Below, in pieces: positions 36,201 to 45,689 of a stretch of 64,000 nt of DNA. Source of the stretch: Cladosporium sp. IMV 00045. Taxonomy: Eukaryota > Ascomycota > Dothideomycetes > Cladosporiales > Cladosporiaceae. Where the stretch lies: assembly GCA_001931905.2 (NCBI GenBank), contig MSJI02000190.1:1-64000 (forward strand). Reading direction: 5' to 3'. Positions within the stretch are counted from its first letter, which is position 1. Each line of letters starts with the position of its first letter. Under the pieces are notes generated by a model, which was not told where the DNA came from, did no database searches, and worked only from the letters and a program-made list of their open reading frames with translations. The translations under genes and the position numbers were made by a program.

Positions 36201-37192
36201 TCGACGGTGGTGCGGTTCCAGGCCACTTTCATAGTCCGAGTACCACGATTCCAGACTTGATGCGGCGCAAGTGGTGGAATCAATATGAAATCTCCAGGAC
36301 GCTGCTCGACGACGTAGACGTTGAATGGGGCCTTTTTCCACGCAACAACTTGCGCGAAATGGTCTTCGACCTCGATGTCGTGGCCTAAAACGCTGAGCCA
36401 GTACTCGGATACCATGTGTCGCTCTTTTGATTCAGTCATGAACCAGACTGAACTACCGGGCTTCTCTGGCTTGCCGTCTTCGTCAAACGTGCCACTTGCT
36501 TCTACCATAATATTCTGGCCCAAGCTCGCGCACATCTCGCGATGCGAAGGGGTGTAGGTTCCTTCATGTCCAATATAACACATCAGGTTTTCGGCCCGCA
36601 TTTCGGGTGGTAGTGAGCTCATCAAATCGCCAGCGTGCGCGATGCCCTTTCCTTGTCGCCGCCCGTCTTGAACAGAACCAGGTCCGCCCACGTCGCCGGT
36701 GCTCTCGTTGAGATATGCCAGTGTGCTCGGTATATGCTCTCTCAGCTTGCCCCACCAGACATTTGGGCAATCGATATCCTTCAGGTATACCCTCTGCTTC
36801 TTCTTGTCCTTGTACGCAGCAGGCTTCTCGAAGAATTGGTTTGCGAGAAGACCCATGTTCCTGAGATAGTGACCCATTGACAGTGGAATAAATTCCTTTC
36901 CCGTCAAATTGCGAGCGTTTTCCACCTTTTCGCCGCAATTGTCTTGTAACCAGCGTGGCGTAAATGTCCATGGATCCAAGTGCTCCTCGAACCCGTCAAT
37001 CACCAGAGGTTTTCCGTCTTTGATCACGTGAACCAGTATGAGCTTTTCGAAGTCAAGCAAATTTTGCTCGTTGATCATGTCGCAAGATATTCGGTCCACG
37101 TATGAGAAGTTGCTGTTTCCTTCTACCAAGGCTTTGACATCAAAATCGGGAGACACAGGCTCAAATGCGGCCCGGGGACGTGAGGCAGGCAT
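33245..37192 (-). CDS. JmjC-domain protein with two cysteine-rich zinc modules (putative histone demethylase)
   Basis: Single exon, 1315 residues. The JmjC domain spans about residues 150-335. The iron-binding triad is visible: H217 and E219 in TPSHREMCASLGQNI, and H311 in PPLAPHQVWNRG. The latter is followed by TMKVAWNRTT. Two zinc modules follow: one at 438-486 (CAYCRGN, CGSCKD, CLECFAMGRSCWC) and one of the zf-4CXXC_R1 type at 599-657 (CHVCCHRH, CTTCDRKWCYG, CPHCVGICFAGACKREG). The rest is charged and disordered, with basic clusters fit for nuclear import (KGKKVKKPR). JmjC enzymes use Fe(II) and 2-oxoglutarate to demethylate histone lysines, and the intact triad suggests activity. Which lysine is unknown. 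The gene diverges from COQ2 across a 600-base shared promoter region. Confidence 0.9.
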   Translation of the reverse strand: MPASRPRAAFEPVSPDFDVKALVEGNSNFSYVDRISCDMINEQNLLDFEKLILVHVIKDGKPLVIDGFEEHLDPWTFTPRWLQDNCGEKVENARNLTGKEFIPLSMGHYLRNMGLLANQFFEKPAAYKDKKKQRVYLKDIDCPNVWWGKLREHIPSTLAYLNESTGDVGGPGSVQDGRRQGKGIAHAGDLMSSLPPEMRAENLMCYIGHEGTYTPSHREMCASLGQNIMVEASGTFDEDGKPEKPGSSVWFMTESKERHMVSEYWLSVLGHDIEVEDHFAQVVAWKKAPFNVYVVEQRPGDFILIPPLAPHQVWNRGTRTMKVAWNRTTVETLRLALDEALPRSRIVCRDEQYKNKAIVYYTLQKYSSLLSLAQQQASRMPAEAGYQLLNKGKVRQLQKDFKALFGMYREILLSEMFSPDEPAPKQVEYLPFDSNVTCAYCRGNIFNRFLSCGSCKDMLGHHENDAEGDPYDVCLECFAMGRSCWCISGLKWVEQFRWKELASKYDTWRKLIIALDGGQITEKTPLPLVEERRKQRKRTLAEVCKDQLKRRPFKDMHKPVEEPKSDAEGDGEIVVGDDGMVKKITKRKSKTWLKNNQPCHVCCHRHAVWKMAFCTTCDRKWCYGSLFRGWDKMPLEIMEDPDWKCPHCVGICFAGACKREGKMQPYEPKGTLLGHDTKKVADVRSVEALVDFSVSNLNWIKDDEAVPRSESKRMSRAKADAQKAKDDDPMADEDDDHERDPIDESRVDYEYSPSAQIDPSLLDGPQPDTDSDAYFAQRLNQANISVPPPDAMLAGAPVDSAPDGYSAVSAAGYVPPPAHMYGHIDQDGNTNYPDPYRPGSVEPLNEGENPTPINGFNKRQHPDDEEDIAMSKGKKVKKPRLAAAGFRSVDLADSETSTPKNEVQRQFGKEKERKALEKAKSEGRFIMMQAALKGKKRIVKLSVPGQRLGELLAAKAAEVARMAQAALLATGAEGGSGQSKDQASTEQPSVDSPGADTDLLKSDIAPPKPKRDEREYYKQRQESGLIITSKTKKALIPVEKDDNYGYRSMREKFPSTAAAKRPGRKSANYVEYEEVDIGSDPEDEMFAAEYNAPPTANKRRAVPTYLQERHDEDLPDALPESFRDRAWDKPKNKSRQSEDADKTSEAEASQAPTSAHNRPPAGKCPSMRPTISSTTGVANNGDSDTAAADEDAAGSTQSSARGTPVQTPQTSWPATRQMRSFTPMNGEAAAAAKRQSAIDEENRKAKLQALQMMDGDASPGAATGAAGAKGKSVRFSMGNEGNTVSLAEGLDDEESSDDEVESVPAKKGQPIKTRM

Positions 37193-37791
37193 TTTGAGAG
37201 GTGATCGAGTGCGATCAAGGTCATTTGAGGGGATTCAGTCGCGCAGTACTAGTTGTGCGATGCGACACGAGAGCGTCTATCTACGCGAACAGGCGCAGTC
37301 GCATAACGGTTGTGTCGCTCCAGGAACAGAACTCGGAGAATTGGGGGGCGACCAGAGACGCTTGCAGAGATTGCTGGTGGATAGGCTGTGTCGACGACAA
37401 TGTGCCTGCAGATGCGGTCGTGAGAGTTACGTGGAGGTGCATGTGTTGTGTATTAGTTGTTGGTTGTCGCGAAGAAGCTGTGAAGCTCTAAGCAGACGCG
37501 GAGCGCGGTCGATCTGGCCGAGGCGCATCAAAGCACGGACCAGCGCCTGCGATTTCTTGCGATTTCGTGAAGTGAAGGGAACATACACGCATTATCAACA
37601 CAACATTACGCCACTCATTAGATATTGTATACCCGGCTCACAGCATTCTCTCGCTTTCTACCTTCTATAAAGATTTAGATCACGTGCGCTTCAGGCGGAC
37701 GCACACACTAGTAGGTTCACCATCTCCTCCCTCACAAGGAACGATATCATGTTAAGGTAAGACTTAGAATTCATACATCACATTTACCGCC
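37193..37791. promoter_or_regulatory. Shared divergent promoter region of the JmjC gene and COQ2
   Basis: About 600 bases separate the two start codons on opposite strands. No other gene is seen. No single element can be named with confidence. Confidence 0.45.
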
Positions 37792-38963
37792 ATGGCTTCT
37801 TTCATGGCAAGGCGTTATATCAGCTGTCAAAGCATGCCGAGTCTATCTTCTTTTACGAGGACGTCCAAGCAGATCCAGCTGCAACATCAAAGACGGTACC
37901 TTCCAACCAGCAGCACAAGACCATTGGTATCACAAAACTTCCTGAAGCCTACAAGAATCATCAATGCAAGACAGGCTGCCACGGTCTCACAAGCGAAACC
38001 TACATCTCCCTCAGAATTGGAGCAATCCGCCGTACCGTCGCCTTACACGCCACCAACCACCGGATTCCTTTCATACCTCCCTCGGTCCATGGTCCCATAC
38101 GCTGAGCTCATCCGTCTTGATAAACCCGTGGGCACCAATTACTTGTTTTTCCCATGCATGTTCAGCACCCTGCTAGCCGCGCCTCTCACGGATCCGATCG
38201 CGCCCGTCTCGACTGTGGTAGGCACATGCCTCCTCTTTTACTCTGGAGCAATTATCATGCGTGGAGCGGGATGCACCGTCAACGACCTCTGGGACCGCAA
38301 CCTCGACCCGCACGTTGCTAGGACTCGACTTCGACCCATCGCCCGAGGCGCCATCACACCTTACCAAGCGATACCTTTCCTGGGCGCACAGCTGTTCGCT
38401 GGCCTTGCAATCCTGCTACAGTTCCCATGGCAGTGCTTCTTCTACGCTACACCATCGCTACTGTTTGTCACCGTCTACCCGCTTGCGAAACGCGTGACAA
38501 ACTACCCTCAGTTCGTGCTCGGCCTCACCTTTTCATGGGGTGCAATGATGGGATTCCCAGCTCTTGGAATTGATCTGCTTTCCGACATGCCCGCATTGGT
38601 CTCTGCGGCGTGTCTGTACGGCAGTTGCGTGGCTTGGACTCTCGTCTACGACATGATTTACGCCTACCAAGACATCAAGGACGACGTCAAGGCCGGCATC
38701 AAATCCATCGCCCTGGCACAACAGCACAATGCCAAAACTTTCCTTTCCGCCATAGCCGGCCTGCAGGTCGCATTGCTTGCAGGATCCGGCCTCACCATTG
38801 GCGCAGGGCCTATCTTTTATGGCGGCGTCTGCGGTGGAGCTGCGGCCACTCTGGGCTATATGATTAAGAAGGTGAACTTGTCGAGCGTGGCAGATTGCTG
38901 GGCGTGGTTCCGACGGGGTGCGTGGTTCACGGGTGGAGCGATATCTCTCGGTCTGGCCGGTGA
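37792..38963 (+). CDS. COQ2: 4-hydroxybenzoate polyprenyltransferase, 5' part, cut by an N gap
   Basis: Attaches the polyprenyl tail to 4-hydroxybenzoate in coenzyme Q synthesis, in the mitochondrial inner membrane. A long basic Ser/Arg/Gln-rich N-terminus (about 90 residues) fits a mitochondrial targeting signal. Both prenyl-diphosphate/magnesium motifs of the UbiA family are present: NDLWDRNLD (residues 164-172) and DMIYAYQDIKDD (287-298), with several membrane helices around them. The frame runs without an intron to the gap at 38964-38983, ending at GGAISLGLAG plus two bases. The missing end is found at 52579-52648. Joined to it, the protein would be 413 residues, a usual length for fungal COQ2. 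So the gene is probably intact in the organism and broken only by the assembly. Confidence 0.93.
38723..38963 (+). repeat. 241-base direct duplicate flanking gap 1 (copy 1)
   Basis: These COQ2 bases, ending exactly at the N run, recur at 52338-52578, starting exactly after the second N run. I found no difference by eye. It is best read as the overlap of two contig ends. Confidence 0.95.
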
Positions 38964-38983
38964 NNNNNNNNNNNNNNNNNNNN
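38964..38983. other. 20-N assembly gap (gap 1)
   Basis: Twenty N in the middle of the COQ2 coding sequence. The fixed length suggests an arbitrary scaffold joiner rather than a measured gap. Confidence 0.98.
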
Positions 38984-39200
38984 TAAACCTAGCTACTATC
39001 TACGTAAAGCGCGTAACTATTATATAGAAGGATTTCTAATTAATTAATAGGCTACGTAAGAGTATAACTAGGTAGCAAATCGGCATAATAATAGAGTAAA
39101 AATGGGTTATTATTATGTATTATAGGCGACGATTAAACGATTAATTAAGTAATAACTATATTAAATGAAGTTTGGATTTTAGCACTTTAGTATTTTTCAT
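38984..39200. repeat. TA-rich relic, RIP-like, at the start of the inserted block
   Basis: The first 200 bases after the gap are strongly AT-rich and full of TA dinucleotides (TAATTAATTAATAGG, TATTATTATG, ATTAATTAAG), unlike the roughly even base composition elsewhere. In ascomycetes this pattern is typical of repeats mutated by RIP (CpA to TpA). Contigs often end in such sequence. No coding sense is left. The remaining bases to 39482 look like normal promoter of the transporter. Confidence 0.6.
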
Positions 39201-39482
39201 ATTTTTGGCACTTTTGTAGGTATGGCCGACCGTCCAATCGAGCCCTAGGCGGGGTATTGGGGAAGTACCGAATCGGCTATCGTCTCCGACATCTTCGGAG
39301 GCAAACCAACGACAACAACACACTTGAGGTCTTGGTCAAGGAAGGTCGTCTACGAGTATTGAACTCGACAGGTACAAGTATAAATGACTGAGTCAAACTG
39401 ATTCTGCTGAAGAAGATGAGTTTCAATCGGAGCTTACTCTTCCAAAGACCTTGTATCCTACCATCATCCAACTACTGCTCAC

Positions 39483-41051
39483 ATGTCTTTCCTCAAACAG
39501 ACCAAACCTTTTCACGCCCCAGAACAAAGCAGTTCAACGAGCCCAAGACCGCGCAGTACGAGATATGTTTATCAACTCACTGCATTCACCTCACTAGGAG
39601 CACTACTCTTCGGATACGATCAAGGCATCATGGGCGTGATAGTCGCCGATGAGCGATGGATCTCCCTCATGCAGCCTGCCAATGCCTGGGTAACGGGGGC
39701 TGTGGTCTCTCTATACGATATTGGTTGTTTCGTTGGGGCCATGAGTGTCGGTATATTGGCCGATTCCTGTGGCCGCGAACGAACACTGTCGATTGCTAGT
39801 GTTGTGTTTAACATTGGCGCCATTCTTCAATGTGCCAGTTATAGCATCACGCAAATCACAATCGGGCGTGTTGTGCTTGGATACGGAGTAGGTGCCTGCG
39901 CAGCGGGCGTGTCATTATACGTGACCGAGATTGCACCTGCGGCTATTCGAGGTCGAATTATTGGCATTGAACAAATGATCCTTTGTTTAGGAGAGCTTTT
40001 CGCTTTCTGGTTGAACTATGGCTTCGCATATCTCGGCACAAACGACTGGTGGCGTATTCCTCTCGCAATTCAAATTGTTCCGGCTGCAATACTCGGCATC
40101 GGCTGCTGGTTCTGGGTACCTCCAAGTCCAAGATGGTTGGTACAGCAAGATCGCCATGCTTGCGCACGTGAGGTGCTTGCCCGGTTGCATGGAGATGTAG
40201 AAGCGGAACTCGAAGTGATCGAGATCACAGAGAGGTTTGAGATGGACAAGCGACCAAACGGAACTTCTTGGCTGGACATGTTTCGCTGGCCGGTGCTGAA
40301 GATCACATTGCTTGGAATGGGAGTGCAATTCTTCCAGCAATCTACGGGCACCAACAGTATCTTGTACTATACTGTGAGTTGATTCATCTTCCAATCTTCT
40401 ATCTCCCGTACTGACAACCAACCATAGCCTTCGTTGTTCGAGCGTGGAGGCATCACGGATGCGCACACACGCAACCTAGCTACAGGCGGCGTCGGAATCA
40501 TTCTATTCGTCTTCTCTTGGGTCCCGATATTCGTCTTCGATCGTCTCGGTCGCAAGACTTGGTTTCAGATCGGCACAGTTGGCATGATGTGTGCCATGAT
40601 TGGCATAGCCGTTCTTCAATGGCACGCCGAGAACAATCCTGGCGACTCTGGCAACTACGCAATCATCGCCTTCCCTTACATGTTCTACATGTTCTTCAAC
40701 ATTAGCTGGGGAGTGGGCAGCTGGACATACGCATCAGAAATCTTCCCGACGATGTACAGGGCTAAAGGCAATGCTTTATCGACTATGAGCTTATGGCTGA
40801 CGTGTTACGTTGTCGCTCAAGTGAGTCCCCCAATCGATGAAGCTATCGGATGGGGCCTCTACGTTATCTACTCCGGCATCTGTGTCATAGCACTTGTCTT
40901 TGTCACTTTTGCAATGATCGAAACTCGTGGTCGGACTTTGGAGGAGATGGGCCGCCTGTTTGGGCTACCCATAGGGGTGACACACGAAGATGTATCGGAT
41001 ATGAAGGATGAGGGTATGGTAGAGAAAAAGGAGTTCGCGCAAGATACTTAG
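39483..41051 (+). CDS. MFS sugar transporter (SP family), two exons
   Basis: Exon 1 is 39483-40373 and exon 2 is 40428-41051; the 54-base intron begins GTGAGT and ends CATAG. The product has 504 residues. The family marks are visible: FGYDQGIMGVI in the first helix, GILADSCGRERTL in the first cytosolic loop, the loop with IRGRIIGIEQ, VPPSPRWL, QFFQQSTGTNSILYYT at the splice joint, FDRLGRKTW, then YASEIFPTMYRAKG and ETRGRTLEEM. Twelve membrane helices are expected. Such proteins bring hexoses or related sugars through the plasma membrane by proton symport or facilitation; the exact sugar cannot be told. It lies beside a GH30 glycanase and a second sugar transporter, suggesting a sugar-use group. 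Confidence 0.92.
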
Positions 41052-41432
41052 CCCTTGAATCAGAGAAGCAGTATCTCGAACATATGCAATCTCGTATAGT
41101 TTATATTTATTTGTTCTTTTGGATGCTTTCTTTGTTTCCAGGTGATCAGCGGCAAATGGAATTAATTTGTTATTCACTATCATTCATTGGTACGAACACG
41201 ATCACAGTTTTTTCCTTTTTTTTTTTCTATTTTGTTTCTTTCTGATCTTGATTAATTGATCGATTGATTGATTCGATATAAGAAATGCTCTGTATCAAGA
41301 CGCCAAGATTCTACATTGGGAGTAAGAGCTCGACAAGGCGTCGTTAAATTCGTATCATTCCCTCTGGCTATGTTGAAGTAATCTAGGGAGACATTTCAGG
41401 CTTCTATGGCATCCAGCCTCTGCTTTTCCATC
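41052..41432. other. Intergenic between convergent genes
   Basis: Holds the 3' ends of the transporter and the GH30 gene. A T-rich run is at 41211-41242. No gene seen. Confidence 0.6.
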
Positions 41433-43081
41433 TTAGCCTTCGAACTGCAATGTGACCATGCCCTGTCCCGGGATTGAATATTTCACGGAAGCCCCCTTTT
41501 GAGACGCATTGAACGCTGAAACGTCCCAATCTGCCTTGTCTGTCGTCTCAACAGTTTTCACCAACGTGGCTGTCGAGCTTGGTGCTTTCAAGTTCAATTC
41601 GTAAGGCTCGGTCTGATTGTTGAAGAACAGAACGTTCCAAATGGTTGCTTTCGATTTGCCATAGCCGGTGCCAGATGCTTGTGCCGATGCAAAAGCGTTG
41701 ACTCCATAAGGTAGCTGAGTATGATCCACATCATAGCGTACACTGCCAGGTCGATGGAAGTACGAATAGTGTCTCAGCATAAACGCTCGCTTAGTGAGGT
41801 AAAGGTTGTAGTCCCCTGTCTTGTTGAAGTTGGGATCGATGTAGATAAGAGCAGAGTTGTAGCCGGCCGTTTCGTTGATCGCGTTGTAACACTGTGGTCC
41901 TTCAATCTTGGGAGAGCAAGGGAGAAAGCTGACAGCAGTCCACCAGTCGAAGCTTTCGACCTGTGCGATCGTGAGAAATTGCCAGATGTGCCGTGCTACC
42001 ACGAGGGCATTGTTCATCGTAGGATCATTTTGTGACTTGAATGCGTTTTGACCGTTGGCCGCACTTCCTGTGCAACAAGTCTCCGTGAACTTGACTCTAG
42101 GAGGGTTTCCGTTCGTCAGGTTCATGAGGGTCTCTCTATACTCGGCAATCCCAGCATCAGTTGGGAAGTCGTAGTTGTGAACAGCAATGCTGTACATCGA
42201 ATCAAGAGATCCTGGAAGCCAAACAGGATACTGTGGGATCGCTTGCGTGGTGATCTGGCTCGTCTCGTCGTAAATGATGCCAACTTTTGCTGCTGTCGAT
42301 GAGTCCAACTCTTTTCTCAGCGTCTGTGCGAGATTGGCACGTAGGTCTGGTCCTAATGCCATGCCCTCCTGGCCACAGTCCGCACGTAAGTTATCTGGCT
42401 CGTTGACGGGAGAGATGTAGTTGACGTTGATTCCCTCTTCGATCCAGTGAGACAAAACAGTCTGTAAGTACTTTGAGAATGCTGGTATCTTGTCTTCCGT
42501 CATGTTCCACCCGCAAGCAGCGCCATTGTCTGCAATATGAGAAGGGGCTGCGGTCACGAAGAATGTGATGTAAGGTACTCCATACTTCTGGGCAGCTTTG
42601 AGAAACGTAACTCCAGCATGATCTCTGTTCCAGTCGTAGGTTCCGTCACGCAGTAAAAAGGACTCGATGCGGGATCCGTTGGTCGTGACTTGCTTGACAT
42701 CATCACCACCGTCTCCTCCCACGTTGTAGCGGTACGAGCTAAGGTGGAGGCCTTCCTCAGAGAAGAGGAAAGAACTGAGATTTTGCTGGACGCCCAAAGG
42801 GAAGTGGATCATGTCGTTTGGCCACCTTTGAATCTTGTCAGCCATATGTGATATACTTCCATGCCAACCCGATGCCATGTGAGTGACTTACCATCCTCCC
42901 GAAGCGCCAAACGATGTCAATGTCTGACGTGGCTCTGGATTGATGCTAGCTTTTGGAAGCTCATCATTAGTAATTTATCGATTTGCAAGTGACGGCATAA
43001 CGACACACCCTCAATTTTAAGAGCTTGTATACAGTGGCTCCATAGAGTTATGACGGTCAACAATGTCTTTGTGACCCTCAT
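41433..43081 (-). CDS. Secreted GH30-family glycoside hydrolase (endo-beta-1,6-galactanase-like), three exons
   Basis: Exons on the minus strand are 43081-43009, 42949-42892 and 42825-41433, giving 507 residues. Intron 1 (59 bases) is GTGTGT to AAAAG. Intron 2 (66 bases) is GTAAGT, branch CTGAC, to AAAG. Exon 1 encodes a signal peptide (MRVTKTLLTVITLWS...), so the enzyme is secreted. Splicing rebuilds the GH30 N-terminal motif SFGASGGWWPND, which a single-frame reading loses. The barrel carries the acid/base Glu in ISPVNEPDN (E186) and the nucleophile Glu in VKFTETCCTG (E292). A beta-sandwich forms the C-terminus. GH30 enzymes retain configuration and cut beta-1,6-galactan, beta-1,6-glucan or xylan; YRYNVGG and the CCTG region look most like fungal beta-1,6-galactanases. 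Substrate is an inference. Confidence 0.88.
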
Positions 43082-43648
43082 GTTGGACAAGGTGTATGAG
43101 TTAAGATATTCCGTTGTTTCGAACGTTGATAAGGCTTATATATATACATCCTATAGGTGCTCGCTTAGCTCATTACGGCGTTGATAGTTCTCTTGGAGCC
43201 ATGCACACACGTGCACTATGTGGAGCCGAATATAAACTGAGCTTCACGTACTGTAGATCAATCTTGCAAGCAAGTTTCATGCCCGAAGACACCTTATTCA
43301 AAGCTACGAAATGTCGCGCAGCGAACGCGAGGGCTAGTGCGGAGACATCCTTCTCCACCTAGGGTTCCAACCTCATGATGACTTGCCTCCTGCCCAACTC
43401 ACTCTTGGTAACTTGTATCCGAGGTCTTGGTCGCCCGTTTACCTTTAGCCATACATTTTGACATCTCGTATCAATGGATGGCATGTAGCAAAGTAGTGCA
43501 GATCAGAGAACAGTTCTCTGAAACTGACTCGAGAACATAGTGAAAAGATCGCATAGACGAATCCCAGATCAATCGGCATACATTTTCATCGTTCTGTTAC
43601 ATACTGATCGACGAAGTTTGATGATGGACTTGTTTCTAACGCACACTC
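43082..43648. other. Intergenic, no gene seen
   Basis: Lies between the GH30 start and the dioxygenase 3' end, both on the minus strand. A short TA repeat (TATATATATA) is near 43138-43147. No gene seen. Confidence 0.6.
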
Positions 43649-44806
43649 TTACAATCCATCACCGGGAAACCAAGGACTCATCCACCGCTCATCCATATCA
43701 TCACCTTCCTGGTAGAATCTAAGATCAGTGCTCAACCGAATCTTTGCCTGCTCAGATTGGTTAACGGTTGCGGTGTGCACCATAAACGGATCATGAAAGA
43801 CGACATCACCAGCCTCGTAATCAGCAATGAGCCACCTGCGGCCCTGGCCGACCTTGTCGGTGTAACTCATAGCATCCTCTGTAATGACACCTCCAGCTGC
43901 CATATTGACGTTGTAGGCGCTGATCCTCTGGTCTGGTGTGAATTGAGCTGCCCTGGTATTGAAGTCGTCCTCTGTTTCCTTGCCGATGTTGGAGGAATCC
44001 TCGAGATATGCAAGGCCACCGCCGTCCATGGCGATGTCGCCTGCAATTTCGTTAGAACAATGCTTTGCGCATAGTATAGCTGGATACTTACCAATCGGTA
44101 CCCAAGCGGTTAGAAAATCGCTCTCTCCCACACGAAGGAAGATCTTGTCATAATGGATTCCGGTACTCTTTGCTTTCGGCACAGAATGTCGTAGCAATGT
44201 TCGAGTGCAAAGCACATCTTCTTTCCATTGCATGAAGTCCTTGATGAAGTTCCTCAGCGCCGGGTGTTCGAGGAAAGCGAGATACTCAGGAGCGTGGTGT
44301 GCTTCGAGACACTTTTGCGTGATTGCATCCAGTCTGTCCTCGCTGACAGATCCAATGCCAGCAGCTGCGTCAGGCTCTATGGAAGTGTTGAAGATTCCGT
44401 CGCGAGGGTTGCTGCCGGGTTTGAGCATCCCTGCCTCTTCCATCTTCTTGAAGTAGCTGATGAGCTGTTAATATCTTTGTGCATTTTATTTGCTGAAAGA
44501 GGCCTGCCTTTCGCGAACGTCAAGTACGTCCTCTCTTGGGATAAGTCCCTTGACAAAGACATAGCCTGTTTCTTTCATCTTCTGTCGCATCTCTTCAAGA
44601 GGCGCATCTTTGGCTGTTGGCTGCATCAAGCCGACCTTTTGATAATCAAGATGGTCTCCGTTATTGAATGCCATGCCCAAAGGCAGACCTGTCTTGATTG
44701 TCGATCTGACATCGTCGCTTTGCTGTGTCAAAATCATTTTCGAAGCTTCAGTAATGAAACTGATACGGCAGGGAGTTTGAGAAATTGGTGAGTTGGTGAG
44801 CGTCAA
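43649..44806 (-). CDS. Phytanoyl-CoA dioxygenase (PhyH) family protein, three exons
   Basis: Proposed exons on the minus strand: 44806-44508, 44456-44092, 44040-43649, giving 351 residues in frame. Intron 2 (51 bases) is GTAAGT, CTAAC, TTGCAG; it has no stop, so an unspliced frame reads through it, but removing it joins WVPIG to DIAMDGGG as in the family. Intron 1 appears to use a GC donor (AAG|GCAGGC) and ends TCATCAG; no GT donor nearby rebuilds DVRE-S-YFKKM. The iron and 2-oxoglutarate residues are visible: H201-x-D203 in GIHYDKIFLR, H310 in FHDPFMVHTATV, and R323 in RLSTDLRF. Fungal members hydroxylate varied small molecules; the substrate here is unknown. The gene sits between a GH30 enzyme and a sugar transporter. 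Confidence 0.82.
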
Positions 44807-45689
44807 ATATGTGTCGTCTGTATTTCATGAGGCAGTCTGACTGGCCTTTATCTGCGTTCTCGTTGTGGAGTTTTGCGGGCCTTTCGCAAAAGAGACATGT
44901 CGGGCACACCTTCTCACAAGCAGAGGTCATCAAGGGTTGCCACATGGCGAATGCAACGGTGATCCAGAGTGCATGATCGACACTCGAGTGTCATCGGAGC
45001 GAGCATTTCTTTAGATTCTCCACTTCCCGCGGCCAAGTATCTAGAGCATAGCTGTCAGGTGTTTCCAAAGAGAACCTTGCCTCAGTTGAAACTTAGATGC
45101 AACGTCTGCTTTTGGTATTGCTCTGCTCCGATTGTTACCGATATGGTCTAGGTTCCGATGAAGCTGTGAAGGGAATAGCGTCCGATGAGACTCAGTTCGG
45201 GCTAAGCTCTTTGCATACCACGCGGAAACCAAGTTCTATGGGTCTGCATCTGGAATGTTACCAAGGCGGTTACACCCCGATGGTTTCTTGCATTTCGAAT
45301 TTTTAAGGAAGACTTGAATCATGTTTACTTTCTGCTGCGCCTTGCTGGGTTCTTCTCCGGATTGCAACCCCATGGGTACCCCGCTTGATCGTAACCTTGT
45401 TGCAAACCTTGGTTATGTTTTAGGACTTCGGTAACACCAGACAAGACGGATCATCTCCTTCCAGCAGTGAGAGCCTCTGGGCCATGGCGCCCACATGCCG
45501 CGATGGGGTGCTCATGCCTCTGCCAAGTATACGATGAAAGCAAAGCGAATGGCCATACAGTAGCTACTTGAGCCGCGGTTCAGCATGCATATATTCGCAG
45601 ATACCCGCTGTGGGAGATATTAAACGAGCACTCAACACTTCTTGTGACACATCCAGACCTTTGATGCCACATCCGAGTTGCCCTTCAAG
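44807..45689. promoter_or_regulatory. Divergent region between the PhyH gene and the second sugar transporter
   Basis: About 880 bases between two outward-facing genes, so it carries both promoters. No other gene is seen. Confidence 0.5.

Noticed and set aside
40434..41051. Separate transporter gene starting at a TTG
   Set aside because: It is exon 2 of the transporter starting at 39483; the 54-base intron has proper GT-AG borders and the join keeps the sugar-porter fold.
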